Shown here piece by piece: positions 7,295 through 13,218 of a DNA stretch of 44,690 nt. The translations under genes and the position numbers were made by a program. Under the pieces are notes generated by a model. The model did not search any database and had not been told where the DNA came from. It was given only the letters and a program-made list of their open reading frames with translations. The first letter of the stretch is position 1; each line of letters begins with the position of its first letter. The DNA is from JBPCOB01 sp051000715 (GTDB lineage Bacteria; Actinomycetota; Actinomycetes; JALYNC01): assembly GCA_051000715.1 (NCBI GenBank), contig JBPCOB010000133.1:1-44690 (forward strand), given 5' to 3'.

Positions 7295-7590
7295 GAATGT
7301 TTCGCGGCGACCTGCTCCCCGACCTGCAGATCACCTGCACCGACAACGACGCCCCCGTCGACCTGACCACCGCTACCGGCATCCGAGTCATCGGCGTCAC
7401 AGCTGGCAAAGTCCTCTTCGACCGGGCCGTGACCGGCACAGCCAGCGGCCTGGTCACGATGGTCTGGGAGACGGCCGACACCGCCGCACCCGGACGCGTC
7501 GCCGTCGAGGTCGAGGTCACCTGGCCCGGGGTGCGTCCGCAGACTTTCCGGCCCGCGCAGGTTGTCGACATCGTTGCCGACTACGCCTGA
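7291..7590 (+). CDS. Baseplate/tail accessory protein (BppU-like N-terminal fold)
   Basis: 99 residues; ATG 7291 overlaps the tail fibre stop. The sequence runs RGDLLPDLQITCTDNDAPVDLTTATGIRVIG and ends with DTAAPGRVAVEVEVTWPGVRPQTF. This matches a small Ig-like beta domain common in phage receptor-binding or baseplate proteins, which usually start 'RGDT.P.....L.d..G.pvDLTga'. It is the last gene of the rightward late operon, with a terminator 20 nt downstream. Confidence 0.65.
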   Translation: MRMFRGDLLPDLQITCTDNDAPVDLTTATGIRVIGVTAGKVLFDRAVTGTASGLVTMVWETADTAAPGRVAVEVEVTWPGVRPQTFRPAQVVDIVADYA

Positions 7591-7609
7591 ACCAACGCTC
7601 TCACCACCA

Positions 7610-7642
7610 CCCCCGTCACCCTTCCGTGGCGGGGGTCTTGTC
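7610..7642 (+). terminator. Rho-independent terminator of late operon
   Basis: The arms CCCCCGTCAC (7610-7619) and GTGGCGGGGG (7626-7635) pair over 10 bp with one G.T pair around a 6-base loop, followed by TCTTGTC. It lies 20 nt after the last late gene. Confidence 0.8.
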
Positions 7643-7650
7643 ATGTGCGG

Positions 7651-7712
7651 CAGACAGCAGGTACTGTCTGGAGTTCTAGCTGGGCTAACGCTCATACGGG
7701 ATGGGCTCCGGA
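7651..7712 (+). ncRNA. Possible structured RNA between two terminators
   Basis: CAGACAG (7651-7657) pairs perfectly with CTGTCTG (7664-7670). A second possible stem pairs TCTGGAG with CTCCGGA near 7667-7712. The segment is non-coding, lies after one terminator and directly before a stronger one, and so could be a short RNA. I could not fold it into a tRNA. No promoter is certain. Confidence 0.25.
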
Positions 7713-7714
7713 CC

Positions 7715-7750
7715 CGCCCCGCCACCTCACGGATGGCGGGGCGTATTTTT
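7715..7750 (+). terminator. Strong Rho-independent terminator
   Basis: A perfect 10-bp stem, CGCCCCGCCA (7715-7724) with TGGCGGGGCG (7734-7743), has a 9-base loop and is followed by TATTTTTA. This is the clearest terminator in the window. It insulates the lysogeny module from late transcription. Confidence 0.9.
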
Positions 7751-7804
7751 ATGTCTTTTGGGCACTCAAGAGGCGCCGACGGCGGGGGCTTTCGCGCGTC
7801 CGGG

Positions 7805-8206
7805 TCAGGAAGCGTCGCAGGAGACAATGGCGTACTGCCCAGATGCAGTGTTCTTGGCGACCTGCTTGCCGTCGACCGTCACCGAGCATGTGATCGTGCC
7901 TCGGCCCTGGTTCTGCGCAGACAGGCTGTAGACCGAGAAGAACTCGTCCTTCACGGTGAACGCCTTGGTCCAGGGCAGCTTCTGGCCGTTCTCCTGGGAG
8001 ATGTTCGACCCGTCAGGCGTAGTGGAGAATGTCATGTCGGCACGCTTGGCCGTCCCACCGATCTTGTAGATGACCTTCGTCGTTGCGCTATCGGATCCAC
8101 CGCCGGACCCACCGCCACCACTGAGCGAGACCGCGACCACGACCACGATGATGACCACGACCAGGGCCACGATGCCCAGGCAGCCGACCTTGAAGATGCG
8201 TCCCAT
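7805..8206 (-). CDS. MmpS-like membrane-anchored protein (lysogenic conversion candidate)
   Basis: 133 residues with GGGGGA just before ATG 8206. Residues 8-29 form one strong membrane helix (GCLGIVALVVVIIVVVVAVS), then a Gly/Ser linker, then an extracytoplasmic domain. VIYKIGGTAKRADMTFSTTPDG, LPWTKAF, SLSAQNQGRGTITCSVTVDG and the final ASGQYAIVSC match the mycobacterial MmpS family. The two cysteines could form a disulfide. MmpS proteins assist MmpL lipid exporters in mycolic-acid bacteria. In a phage lysogeny module such a gene is probably a moron acting at the cell surface of the lysogen, for example in superinfection exclusion. Confidence 0.75.
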   Translation of the reverse strand: MGRIFKVGCLGIVALVVVIIVVVVAVSLSGGGGSGGGSDSATTKVIYKIGGTAKRADMTFSTTPDGSNISQENGQKLPWTKAFTVKDEFFSVYSLSAQNQGRGTITCSVTVDGKQVAKNTASGQYAIVSCDAS

Positions 8207-8266
8207 GAAGTCCCCCGTCCAGGGATCGAGTGCATTGGTCCGGCCACCGTACGCCTAATCGAGTGG

Positions 8267-8680
8267 TCATGAGATGACGTCGGCGGCCAAGACGGACCAT
8301 AGAAGGTCTGCCGACCTGCCGCCACCCCTGTGCGCCAACGCCACCACCCGCCCCCAGACGATGCGCTCCCACCTGTTCATCTGATCCCACCCTTCCGGCC
8401 AGCTCATCGGGGGGTCACCTAGCAGGGCGCTCCCGAGTATGCCCAGGTTTGCGAGGCGTCGCACGGCCGTGAGCCCCTCCTTGGCAGGCAATCCTCTGAG
8501 CCCACCGCGATCCTTGAGGTCGTGGCAGGTAACGCAAGCTGGGACCACTTCTTGCCCGCCTGCACACCGAGGGACTGGCGCGTGGTCGTGTTCGTGGCGA
8601 GTGCGTCCGAACGGGGCTGAGCAGTAGAAGCAACGCTCGCAGTCATCGTTTGCTAGCGGGGAATCGAGAGGATCTGTCAT
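8267..8680 (-). CDS. HNH endonuclease with zinc ribbon
   Basis: 137 residues starting MTDPLDSPLANDDCERCFYC. Zinc ligands are visible as CxxC (CERC, or CFYC next to it) and CVTC. The core EHDHAPVPR..GGQEVVPACVTCHDLKDRGG is a classical HNH motif. ATG 8680 is chosen because it lies 7 nt after TAGACT on the minus strand, the layout of a leaderless actinobacterial mRNA; a longer frame upstream lacks support. The gene is divergent from the first recombinase with 39 nt between the proposed starts. It may be a mobile nuclease or assist DNA processing. Confidence 0.75.
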   Translation of the reverse strand: MTDPLDSPLANDDCERCFYCSAPFGRTRHEHDHAPVPRCAGGQEVVPACVTCHDLKDRGGLRGLPAKEGLTAVRRLANLGILGSALLGDPPMSWPEGWDQMNRWERIVWGRVVALAHRGGGRSADLLWSVLAADVIS

Positions 8681-8686
8681 GAGATC

Positions 8687-8712
8687 TAGTCTACGCGTGC
8701 GTGACCTATAAT
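8687..8712. promoter_or_regulatory. Divergent leaderless-type promoters between HNH gene and integrase 1
   Basis: On the plus strand TATAAT (8707-8712) is 7 nt before ATG 8720. On the minus strand TAGACT is 7 nt before ATG 8680. Both distances place the transcription start at the start codon, as in leaderless actinobacterial mRNAs. No clear -35 boxes are seen. Confidence 0.5.
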
Positions 8713-8719
8713 GGTGATT

Positions 8720-9529
8720 ATGGGAATAGGTGAGCCCGTAGACCGTCTCGTCGCCGACTGGCTGGACTACCTCGCGCATGAACGCAACCTGTCTGCGAAC
8801 ACCGTCGCCACCTACGCCCGGACGCTGCGCACCCTTTCCGGCGCGGACACCGCGACACGCGAAGACGTGGAGGCGTGGGCGCGTTCGCGCTCGCACCTGT
8901 CGCCTGCCACCCGGAACAACGAACTCTCGGCTGTTCGGAAGTTCTACCAGTGGTGTCGCATCTGGGGGCACCGGCCGGAGACCGACGATCCGACCCTGCG
9001 CCTGCTCGGGCCGAAGATGGCCAGCGGTCTGCCCCGGCCGATCTCAAGAGACGACCTGAACCGGCTGCTCGACACGTTGAAGGGCGACCTGCGCCGCACG
9101 GTCTGCCTCGGCGCCTATGCCGGGCTACGCGTCAGCGAGGCCGCGGCGCAGGTGTGGGAGGATGTCGACGTCGAGAACCGTCGCGTCCGCGTCACCGGAA
9201 AGGGACAGAAGACTCGACTAGTGGGGCTCTCGTCGCTGTTGCTCGACTCGCTGCTGCCTGACACTGGCGGCAGCGTCGTCACGGCTGGGGAGACGCCCTA
9301 CACGGCGGGAACGTTGCAGCGGAAGGTCAACCGGGCAATCGAGGCGGCAGGTGTGGACGTGACCTATCACCAGCTCCGGCACCGGTTCGGCACAGTAGCG
9401 CTGGGTGCGTCGGGCAACCTGCTCGCGGTGTCGCGGGCGATGGGTCACTCATCTCCGGCGACGACGGCGATCTACGCGGCCACCTCCGACTCTGATCTCG
9501 ACGTGATCGCCGAAGCCGTCACCCGTTAG
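8720..9529 (+). CDS. Tyrosine recombinase 1 (XerC/D-size integrase)
   Basis: 269 residues from ATG 8720; an alternative ATG at 8711 lies inside the TATAAT box and is less likely. It has an N-terminal SAM-like core-binding domain (LAHERNLSANTVATYARTLR) and a catalytic domain with all expected residues: Arg in GAYAGLRVSEAA (137), Lys in VTGKGQKTR (161), HxxR in YHQLRHRFGT (217, 220), His in AMGHSS (243) and nucleophile Tyr in TTAIYA (252). There is no separate arm-binding domain. Its stop overlaps that of the convergent recombinase 2. It could integrate, excise or resolve phage DNA, possibly together with recombinase 2. Confidence 0.9.
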   Translation: MGIGEPVDRLVADWLDYLAHERNLSANTVATYARTLRTLSGADTATREDVEAWARSRSHLSPATRNNELSAVRKFYQWCRIWGHRPETDDPTLRLLGPKMASGLPRPISRDDLNRLLDTLKGDLRRTVCLGAYAGLRVSEAAAQVWEDVDVENRRVRVTGKGQKTRLVGLSSLLLDSLLPDTGGSVVTAGETPYTAGTLQRKVNRAIEAAGVDVTYHQLRHRFGTVALGASGNLLAVSRAMGHSSPATTAIYAATSDSDLDVIAEAVTR

Positions 9530-10338
9530 GCGGCGGCCGCTAGCATCGCGGCACGCACCGACTCGTCCGGGATCGCGACGTAGATCGCCGTGGTCTCCGG
9601 CTTCGCATGCCCGAGCAGCTCCTGGACGGCGCGCAGGTCGCGGGTGCCCGCGTAGGAGACGGTCGCGCACCGGTGCCTCAGGGTGTGCGTGGTCAGGTCA
9701 TCGGGCAGGCACCGGGTGACAAGCTTCCCAAGATGGTGCGGCGTCAGGTGCCCGCCGTGCGTGGACGGGAACAGCCAGCCCGGTGCGTGCTCGGTGATGA
9801 GCGCGGCGAGCTCGTCGGTCAGCGGCACCATCCGCACGTGCCCGCCCTTGCCGGTCACCCGCAGGCTCGACCCGAGCAGGTCGGGCTCCACGTGCTCGGT
9901 GCGGGTCCGGGCGATCTCGGCGCGCCGCAGGCCGCACTGCCCGGCGAGCAGGACCGCCAGCCGCACCCGTTCGTCGGCGATGGCCAGGGCGAGCCGGTAG
10001 GCGGCTTCCGGCGCCGGTCGTGGCTTCCCGCGGGGGACCCGGACCGGTGGCAGCAGGTGCGCCGGCGATGTGGTGACCCGTCCGGTGGCGGTCGCCCATC
10101 TGTAGAAGGCGCGCAGCGACCCTCGGTAGGCGCGCCGGGTGTTCGGTGCCCAGTCGTGGCCGGCGAGCCACGTCACGAGCTCGTCGAAGGTCAGTGTGGC
10201 CGGCCCTGTGCTCGTCTCCCGTGCGAGCCGGGTCAGGTGGTAGGTGCGTAGTCCGATGGTGGTCTCGGGGGAGCCGGTCGCGCGCAGGTAGTTCTCCCAC
10301 GCCGCGATGTGCTCGGTCCAGGTGCGTGTAGGTGTCAT
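9526..10338 (-). CDS. int: Tyrosine recombinase 2, integrase next to attP, ssrA-like C-terminus
   Basis: 270 residues. The core-binding domain (PETTIGLRTYHLTRLARE, NTRRAYRGSLRAFYRWA) precedes the catalytic residues: Arg138 in GQCGLRRAEIA, Lys164 in VTGKGGHVR, His218/Arg221 in HTLRHRCAT, His244 in LLGHAKP and Tyr253 in TTAIYV. The C-terminus RAAMLAAAA resembles an ssrA degradation tag, which in mycobacteriophage BPs makes Int unstable. The gene lies 27 nt downstream of the repressor and attP, on the same strand, so one leftward transcript from the repressor promoter would express both. Integration at attP would separate the two genes. This is the likelier integrase of the pair. Confidence 0.9.
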   Translation of the reverse strand: MTPTRTWTEHIAAWENYLRATGSPETTIGLRTYHLTRLARETSTGPATLTFDELVTWLAGHDWAPNTRRAYRGSLRAFYRWATATGRVTTSPAHLLPPVRVPRGKPRPAPEAAYRLALAIADERVRLAVLLAGQCGLRRAEIARTRTEHVEPDLLGSSLRVTGKGGHVRMVPLTDELAALITEHAPGWLFPSTHGGHLTPHHLGKLVTRCLPDDLTTHTLRHRCATVSYAGTRDLRAVQELLGHAKPETTAIYVAIPDESVRAAMLAAAA

Positions 10339-10365
10339 CTACGTCTGTTCCCCCGTGGCCGTGGG

Positions 10366-10725
10366 TCACGCCGCCGCGTAAAGTCGCAGGTCAGCGCGGT
10401 AATGCTCTAGGTCAGCGGGTTCGGGGTTCAAGTCCCTGCTGGCGCACACATCTGCCCCGTTCGGCCCGTTGGGGCTGGACGGGGCGTTTCCGTCTCTGAG
10501 CCATTCCAGCGGCACGCCGGTCCGCATGGCCCACACCTTGAGGTAGGCCGACTTCGGCGGTGCCCCACGGTCGGTCATCCATCGGCTGAGCGTGGCGCGA
10601 CTGACGCCTAGCTCATCGGCCATGTCCTCGACGCTGATGTCTCGCAGTGACATCTTGAGCCGCCACCCCAGCGTGAGCTGTGGGATCGTGCCGACTTCGC
10701 TTCGTAGATTGCTCATAGCAAGCAT
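10366..10725 (-). CDS. HTH immunity repressor with attP inside its 3' end
   Basis: 119 residues. The HTH is at about 29-50 (ISVEDMADELGVSRATLSRW), followed by GAPPKSAYLKVWAMRTGVPLEWL, the layout of a Cro/CI-type repressor. Residues 93-105 (VCASRDLNPEPAD) are encoded by the antisense strand of a tRNA 3' half, that is, the attP core. The viral C-terminus RADLRLYAAA resembles an ssrA tag. As in phages BPs and Brujita, integration would replace this tail and give a shorter, stable repressor. The start could be ATG 10725 or 10716; neither has a strong ribosome site. It is divergent from the gene at 10823. Confidence 0.8.
   Translation of the reverse strand: MLAMSNLRSEVGTIPQLTLGWRLKMSLRDISVEDMADELGVSRATLSRWMTDRGAPPKSAYLKVWAMRTGVPLEWLRDGNAPSSPNGPNGADVCASRDLNPEPADLEHYRADLRLYAAA
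10388..10417 (+). repeat. Direct repeat AGGTCAGCG flanking the attP core
   Basis: AGGTCAGCG occurs at 10388-10396 and 10409-10417, 21 bp apart (two helical turns). The second copy enters the core. It may be an integrase or directionality-factor contact, or a coincidence. Confidence 0.35.
10411..10450 (+). other. attP: attP core (tRNA 3'-half identity)
   Basis: The plus strand reads as the 3' half of a tRNA. The T-arm CGGGG-TTCAAGT-CCCTG forms a 5-bp stem (one G.T) with a canonical 7-base loop. It is followed by CTGGCGC-A as the 3' acceptor strand and discriminator, and preceded by GTCAGCGGGTT like an anticodon-stem and variable-loop remnant. No 5' half is present. It looks like actinobacterial tRNA-Lys, but the isotype is uncertain. 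It lies inside the repressor coding sequence, next to an integrase. Confidence 0.8.
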
Positions 10726-10736
10726 GGTGGCCCATG

Positions 10737-10823
10737 TGACGTATGTGCGTCAAGTGGTCAGGGTTGAAAGATTCTCGGGCGTGGCTATTGCGCGCCGTGC
10801 GACATTGTGACATGGTTCCGTCA
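10737..10823. promoter_or_regulatory. Repressor-early gene switch region with two operator-like sites
   Basis: The divergent region holds TGACGTATGTGCGTCA (10737-10752) and TGACATGGTTCCGTCA (10808-10823). Both are TGAC-N8-GTCA, and the second touches the start codon at 10823. TTGAAA (10764-10769) with TATTGC 16 nt later is a weak rightward promoter candidate. The shared dyad suits a dimeric HTH repressor. Assignment is inference. Confidence 0.45.
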
Positions 10824-11008
10824 TGGCACACGACGAGCTCATCACCAGCCCCGAAGCCGGAGCCATCCTCTGCCGCTCCGCCCGCACCGTCCACCGACTC
10901 GTCGAAGCCGGCGCGCTGGTCCCCGTCAAGCAGCTCTCCGGCCCCAACGGCGCTTATCTCTTCCGTCGCGCCGATGTCGAAAACTTGGCGAAGAGGGTGC
11001 CGGCATGA
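10823..11008 (+). CDS. Small HTH protein, Xis- or Cro-like
   Basis: 61 residues: MAHDELITSPEAGAILCRSARTVHRLVEAGALVPVKQLSGPNGAYLFRRADVENLAKRVPA in outline, a complete winged HTH of the MerR/excisionase type (HTH_17). The recognition helix is near RTVHRLVEAG and the wing near GAYLFRRADV. It is the first gene of the rightward early operon, divergent from the repressor. This is the Cro position in BPs-like phages, but the fold also fits a recombination directionality factor. Its stop overlaps the next start (ATGA). Confidence 0.75.
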   Translation: MAHDELITSPEAGAILCRSARTVHRLVEAGALVPVKQLSGPNGAYLFRRADVENLAKRVPA

Positions 11009-11280
11009 CACCAGCGGGATATGCAGACGCCAGCCCCAACCTCCGGGCAGATGGAGAGCGAGAGACCGAGTTCCTCTCACCCCGCGTGCTGATGCGTGAG
11101 GCCGCCAAGGTCTGTGACGACCTCGGCCTCAGCATTCGCGGCGCACGTCTGCGCTCGATGATCGACCGCTTCGTCACTGAGGGCCGCGGCGACATCGACT
11201 TCCGCACGTGGTTCATCGCCTACGCCGACCCCACCGGTGAGACCGCAGTCCGCAACGTCATGCGAGAGGAACGGCCATGA
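11005..11280 (+). CDS. Hypothetical early protein
   Basis: 91 residues starting MTPAGYADASPNLRADGERE, coupled to both neighbours by ATGA overlaps. The middle (REAAKVCDDLGLSIRGARLRSMIDRFVTEGRGDIDFRTWFIAYAD) is helical and could be a small DNA-binding or adaptor fold. No family is recognised. Confidence 0.7.
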   Translation: MTPAGYADASPNLRADGERETEFLSPRVLMREAAKVCDDLGLSIRGARLRSMIDRFVTEGRGDIDFRTWFIAYADPTGETAVRNVMREERP

Positions 11281-11681
11281 ACAACCACGCGAAGCGCTGC
11301 ATCAAGAACCTCGAAGCGCTCGGCTTCTATCGCGATCACGACGCGCAGACTCGCGGACTCGCCTACCGGCACCCGAACGCCCCCGACCAGGTGCTCAAAG
11401 TGTTCGACCAGATGACGGACTCCACGATCACGTCCGTCATTCGCAAGGCGAACAAGATCGCGGACACCGGCTGGTCCGGCCCACGGCAGCCCGAGACGGT
11501 CAAAGAGCGTGCGCGGGTCACGCACTCCAAGAACAAGTCGCAATGGCAGCGCGAGGACGAGGCGCGCCGAGCACGCGCAGAGGTGGCCGAGCGTGCACAT
11601 GAGGACCGAAGTCGGACCGAAGTCGAGACGGAACATCGCCGCGAAGTTGAAGATCTCATGCAGCCGGGTTACGGCCGATGA
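11277..11681 (+). CDS. Hypothetical early protein, HicA-like N-terminal region
   Basis: 134 residues. The first half (LEALGFYRDHDAQTRGLAYRHP..DQVLKVFDQM..STITSVIRKANKIA) resembles the small alpha-beta, dsRBD-like fold of HicA proteins, but the catalytic His of HicA toxins (GSH) is not present in the usual place. The second half is a highly charged helix. An RNA- or DNA-binding role is possible. No antitoxin gene is seen beside it. The resemblance is weak. Confidence 0.6.
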   Translation: MNNHAKRCIKNLEALGFYRDHDAQTRGLAYRHPNAPDQVLKVFDQMTDSTITSVIRKANKIADTGWSGPRQPETVKERARVTHSKNKSQWQREDEARRARAEVAERAHEDRSRTEVETEHRREVEDLMQPGYGR

Positions 11682-12604
11682 GCGCCGAGGTCGCCGTCAC
11701 TCCATCGACCGACCTGGCCATCGAGCAGATGGCGCGCATCGACCAGCGCATCGACAGCCATGAGGGCGAAGCACTGCGGGATCGCTGGGAGTTCGGTCGG
11801 CACATGCTCGCCGCACGTGACGGAGCGGGCCGGCTGCCGAACGGCTACCTGTCGGCACTGGTGGGACGCACCGGGAAGAGCCGCGCCGAGTTGAAGTTCA
11901 GGGCACAGTTCGCAGCTACCTACGCCACGGAGGCAGAACTGGCTAACGCGTTAGCCAGTTCCAACTCATGGCGGGGAATCGTCGCAACGCTCAAGAAGGC
12001 CAAGGATGCCGAGGACAACATCATCTCCGCGCCCGAGCCAGCCGCCGGAGGACTGGTCGGGACCATCGTCGCGGACCCGCCGTGGTCGTACGGCAACACG
12101 TCCACCCGTGGTGCCGCCGAGAACCACTACCGGACGATGAGCATTGAGGAGTTGTGCGACCTCGGCGTGGCCCGCGAGCGTGCTGCTGCACAGTCGCATC
12201 TCTATCTCTGGTCCACCGCCGGGCACCTATCCGAAGCCTTCAAGGTGATGGCGGCATGGGGGTTCACCTACAAGACCTATCTCGTCTGGGTCAAGCCGCA
12301 GATGGGGATGGGTAACTACTTCCGAGTCTCCACCGAACTGGTGCTGTTCGGCGTCAAAGGTGGGCTGCGAACCACCGAGCGGAACATCAAGAACTACTTC
12401 ACCGAGCCGCGGCAGAAGCACTCCGCCAAGCCGCTCTCGTTCCAGGACATCGTTGCCAGAACCAGCCCCGGACCCTACCTAGAGCTGTTCGCCCGCTGTC
12501 AGAAAGACGGGCTGTTCGCCGGCTGCCAGAAAGACGGGCTGTTCGCCGGCTGTCTGTGTTCCAAGTGTCGCCTTGGCTGGGAGACGTGGGGGAATCAGTC
12601 ATGA
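11678..12604 (+). CDS. MT-A70-like DNA adenine methyltransferase
   Basis: 308 residues. After an N-terminal helical region (to about 125) comes IVADPPWSYGN with the DPPW catalytic motif. It is followed by AENHYRTMSIEELC, LYLWSTAGHLSEAFKVMAAWGFTYKTYLVWVK, FRVSTELVLFGVKG and RQKHSAKPLSFQDIVARTSPGPYLELFAR, the full order of phage MT-A70 enzymes. These transfer methyl from SAM to N6 of adenine, here probably in DNA to block host restriction. A 27-bp tandem duplication near the C-terminus repeats CQKDGLFAG, and a 26-bp perfect palindrome lies in the N-terminal coding part. Confidence 0.88.
   Translation: MSAEVAVTPSTDLAIEQMARIDQRIDSHEGEALRDRWEFGRHMLAARDGAGRLPNGYLSALVGRTGKSRAELKFRAQFAATYATEAELANALASSNSWRGIVATLKKAKDAEDNIISAPEPAAGGLVGTIVADPPWSYGNTSTRGAAENHYRTMSIEELCDLGVARERAAAQSHLYLWSTAGHLSEAFKVMAAWGFTYKTYLVWVKPQMGMGNYFRVSTELVLFGVKGGLRTTERNIKNYFTEPRQKHSAKPLSFQDIVARTSPGPYLELFARCQKDGLFAGCQKDGLFAGCLCSKCRLGWETWGNQS
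11936..11961. repeat. 26-bp perfect palindrome inside the MT-A70 gene
   Basis: GAACTGGCTAACG (11936-11948) is followed immediately by its exact reverse complement (11949-11961). It encodes ELANALAS. Perfect palindromes of this length are not expected by chance in 44 kb. It could bind a dimeric protein or form a cruciform. Confidence 0.9.
12497..12550 (+). repeat. 27-bp tandem duplication in MT-A70 gene
   Basis: The units 12497-12523 and 12524-12550 differ at one base and both encode CQKDGLFAG. The frame is kept. It is a recent-looking duplication near the protein's C-terminus. Confidence 0.9.
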
Positions 12605-13044
12605 GTGTCGACCGGCTCTCTAAAGGATATGAGCCGCGATGGGACATTGACCTTGCAGCCGGTCAGCAGGGGGAGTTGTTTGTTGCTGACCTCATCAAGT
12701 CACTGGCCTCCGGCTCGGCCAGTGTTGAGGTCAAGACTGATGAAGCGGTTGCTAAGACCGGGAACGTATACGTCGAGTACCAATGTCTGCGCAGCGGGCA
12801 ATGGCATGACAGTGGCATCTCAGCCACGCAAGCGGATCTGTGGGCGTTTGTTCTTCCCGCTCGGGTGCTCATCGTTGCTCCGGTCTCTGCGGTGCGCGAG
12901 ATAGCGCGGCGGAACCATGCGCGGTATCGCCGTGAATGTGTTCGCGGAAGCCACCCGACTAGAGGCGTTGCCATTCCCGTAGGCCGCTTCGTCATGGAGC
13001 TCTACCAGTACGACGTGCCTACACCGTTGGCCGACACCGGTTAG
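12601..13044 (+). CDS. PD-(D/E)XK nuclease-like protein
   Basis: 147 residues; ATG 12601 overlaps the MT-A70 stop. Glu25 in QQGELFVADLI, then SVEVKTDEAV with Glu43-x-Lys45, then NVYVEYQC and SGISATQADLWAFVL follow the core of PD-(D/E)XK nucleases in phages (Hjc- or restriction-like). Activity would be metal-dependent DNA cleavage. The place after a DNA methyltransferase suggests DNA modification or repair, but cognate restriction activity is not implied. The last gene before a structured intergenic region. Confidence 0.65.
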   Translation: MSVDRLSKGYEPRWDIDLAAGQQGELFVADLIKSLASGSASVEVKTDEAVAKTGNVYVEYQCLRSGQWHDSGISATQADLWAFVLPARVLIVAPVSAVREIARRNHARYRRECVRGSHPTRGVAIPVGRFVMELYQYDVPTPLADTG

Positions 13045-13054
13045 CCCCTAAGCC

Positions 13055-13195
13055 CCGGGTGCGCGTGCTAACCCCTGTCGCGCGCACCCGGCTAAGACGG
13101 CCGGCCCCGACTCCTCGGGGATGAGGAGCGTTGGTCGGGGCCGGCCCCCCAGCAGCAGAACCCCCGCCTCAAGCCGACCAGGGGCGAGACGGGGG
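13055..13195 (+). other. Three consecutive hairpins in intergenic region
   Basis: Hairpin 1 is CCGGGTGCGCG (13055-13065) with its perfect complement 13081-13091. Hairpin 2 pairs 13099-13111 with 13134-13146 over 13 perfect bases and has an inner stem TCCTC/GAGGA. Hairpin 3 pairs CCCCCG and CTC with GAG and CGGGGG (13161-13195). None has a U tract. They may terminate, attenuate or protect the transcript before the gene at 13219. Confidence 0.75.
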
Positions 13196-13218
13196 CACCT
13201 ACAGAAAGAAGGATACCA

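Noticed and set aside
7636..7724. tRNA gene in the space between two terminators
   Set aside because: A 7-bp outer stem can be drawn, but only about 33 bases lie inside it and no anticodon or T-arm fits.
10411..10450. Complete phage tRNA gene
   Set aside because: Only the 3' half (T-arm and acceptor 3' strand) is present, inside a coding sequence and next to an integrase; it is an attP core.
11277..11681. HicA toxin of a toxin-antitoxin pair
   Set aside because: The toxin's catalytic histidine motif is not seen and no HicB-like neighbour exists; only a weak fold resemblance is noted.
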